64,000 bases of DNA, from positions 357,387 to 421,386 of the forward strand of contig NZ_LAIJ01000012.1 of the NCBI RefSeq assembly GCF_001449115.1, written 5' to 3'. The DNA comes from Occallatibacter gabretensis (GTDB taxonomy: Bacteria > Acidobacteriota > Terriglobia > Terriglobales > Acidobacteriaceae). Numbering within the stretch: position 1 is the first letter of the stretch; each line of letters starts with the position of its first letter. The notes beneath the pieces were generated by a model. That model ran no database searches. It worked only from the letters and a program-made list of their open reading frames with translations, and was not told the origin of the DNA. Shown one piece after another: positions 63,825 through 64,000 of this stretch. The position numbers and the translations under genes were made by a program.

Positions 63825-63853
63825 TAAACCAGAGAAGCCTACGGTTTATGGCG
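63820..63853 (+). terminator. inverted repeat at the tRNA-Asp 3' end
   Basis: CGCCATAAACC (63820-63830) and GGTTTATGGCG (63843-63853) form a perfect 11-base inverted repeat that begins in the encoded CCA end. It could stop transcription or help 3' processing; no T-tract follows. The remaining 150 bases to the window end hold no supported gene. Confidence 0.45.
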
Positions 63854-64000
63854 ATTCAAAACGTGATATATACGTGAGTTGTCCCCGGCGGAGTGGGTTC
63901 AGGTCTACTCATCACTGCGTTGTATTACCGTGCTATAGTTTGTCTGCCGCCGGATATCCGGCTTCTCATTCCATCCAGAACGGCTTTATCCAGACAAATC

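Overview
The window is chromosomal DNA of a free-living Gram-negative-type bacterium. Gene content and style suggest the Acidobacteriota (Terriglobia/Acidobacteriaceae-like). The clues are many small secreted proteins of unknown function, a c-subunit of ATP synthase with an N-terminal signal-like segment, F0 genes split from F1, GH39 and toroid-type glycosidases, a SpoIIE phosphatase behind a 7-helix sensor, YXWGXW proteins and bactofilin. The phylum is an inference from content, not a computed placement. Most genes are GC-rich; the first 3.2 kb is clearly AT-richer.

Positions 171-3177 look like one intact IS1595-family element of about 3.0 kb. It has 28-base imperfect inverted ends (22/28) and an exact 8-base direct repeat (TTAAGTGG) on both sides. 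It carries an ISXO2-like transposase, a zinc-ribbon gene behind a near-consensus promoter that starts in the right end, an XRE regulator, two small minus-strand genes and a two-gene plus-strand operon of unknown function.

From 3.2 to 11 kb lie purB, a DUF1579-like secreted protein followed by a relic of a second purB 3' end, ubiX, and a metY-metX operon. Upstream of metY is a short leader ORF with a Met-Cys-Met-Cys-Met-Cys-Met-Met run and two mutually exclusive hairpins, which looks like ribosome-mediated attenuation. From 11 to 17 kb come lysS-ymdB (minus) and the F0 genes atpZ-atpI-atpB-atpE. A near-perfect sigma-54 promoter and a strong terminator behind atpE frame a possible small RNA.

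From 17 to 46 kb there is a signalling, envelope and carbohydrate region: a SpoIIE-type phosphatase receptor with two secreted glycosidase-type proteins, a DoxX-like membrane protein, J-like and Sel1 proteins, two diguanylate cyclases, a CHASE3-PAS histidine kinase, bactofilin with a methyltransferase-like partner, a radical SAM protein, a ThuA protein, a dolichyl-phosphate-mannose-synthase-like glycosyltransferase, an acyl-CoA thioesterase, Mrp, a cyclic-nucleotide-binding DUF1003 membrane protein and threonine aldolase.

From 46 to 64 kb are uvrA (with an extra basic tail), a CPBP protease, pyrE, an AddAB-like helicase-nuclease pair, a CusF-SCO1 fusion lipoprotein, an MsbA-type ABC exporter, a beta-propeller protein, an IclR regulator and tRNA-Asp(GTC). 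The most notable items are the Met/Cys leader, the cargo-bearing IS1595 element, the sigma-54 RNA candidate and the purB relic.
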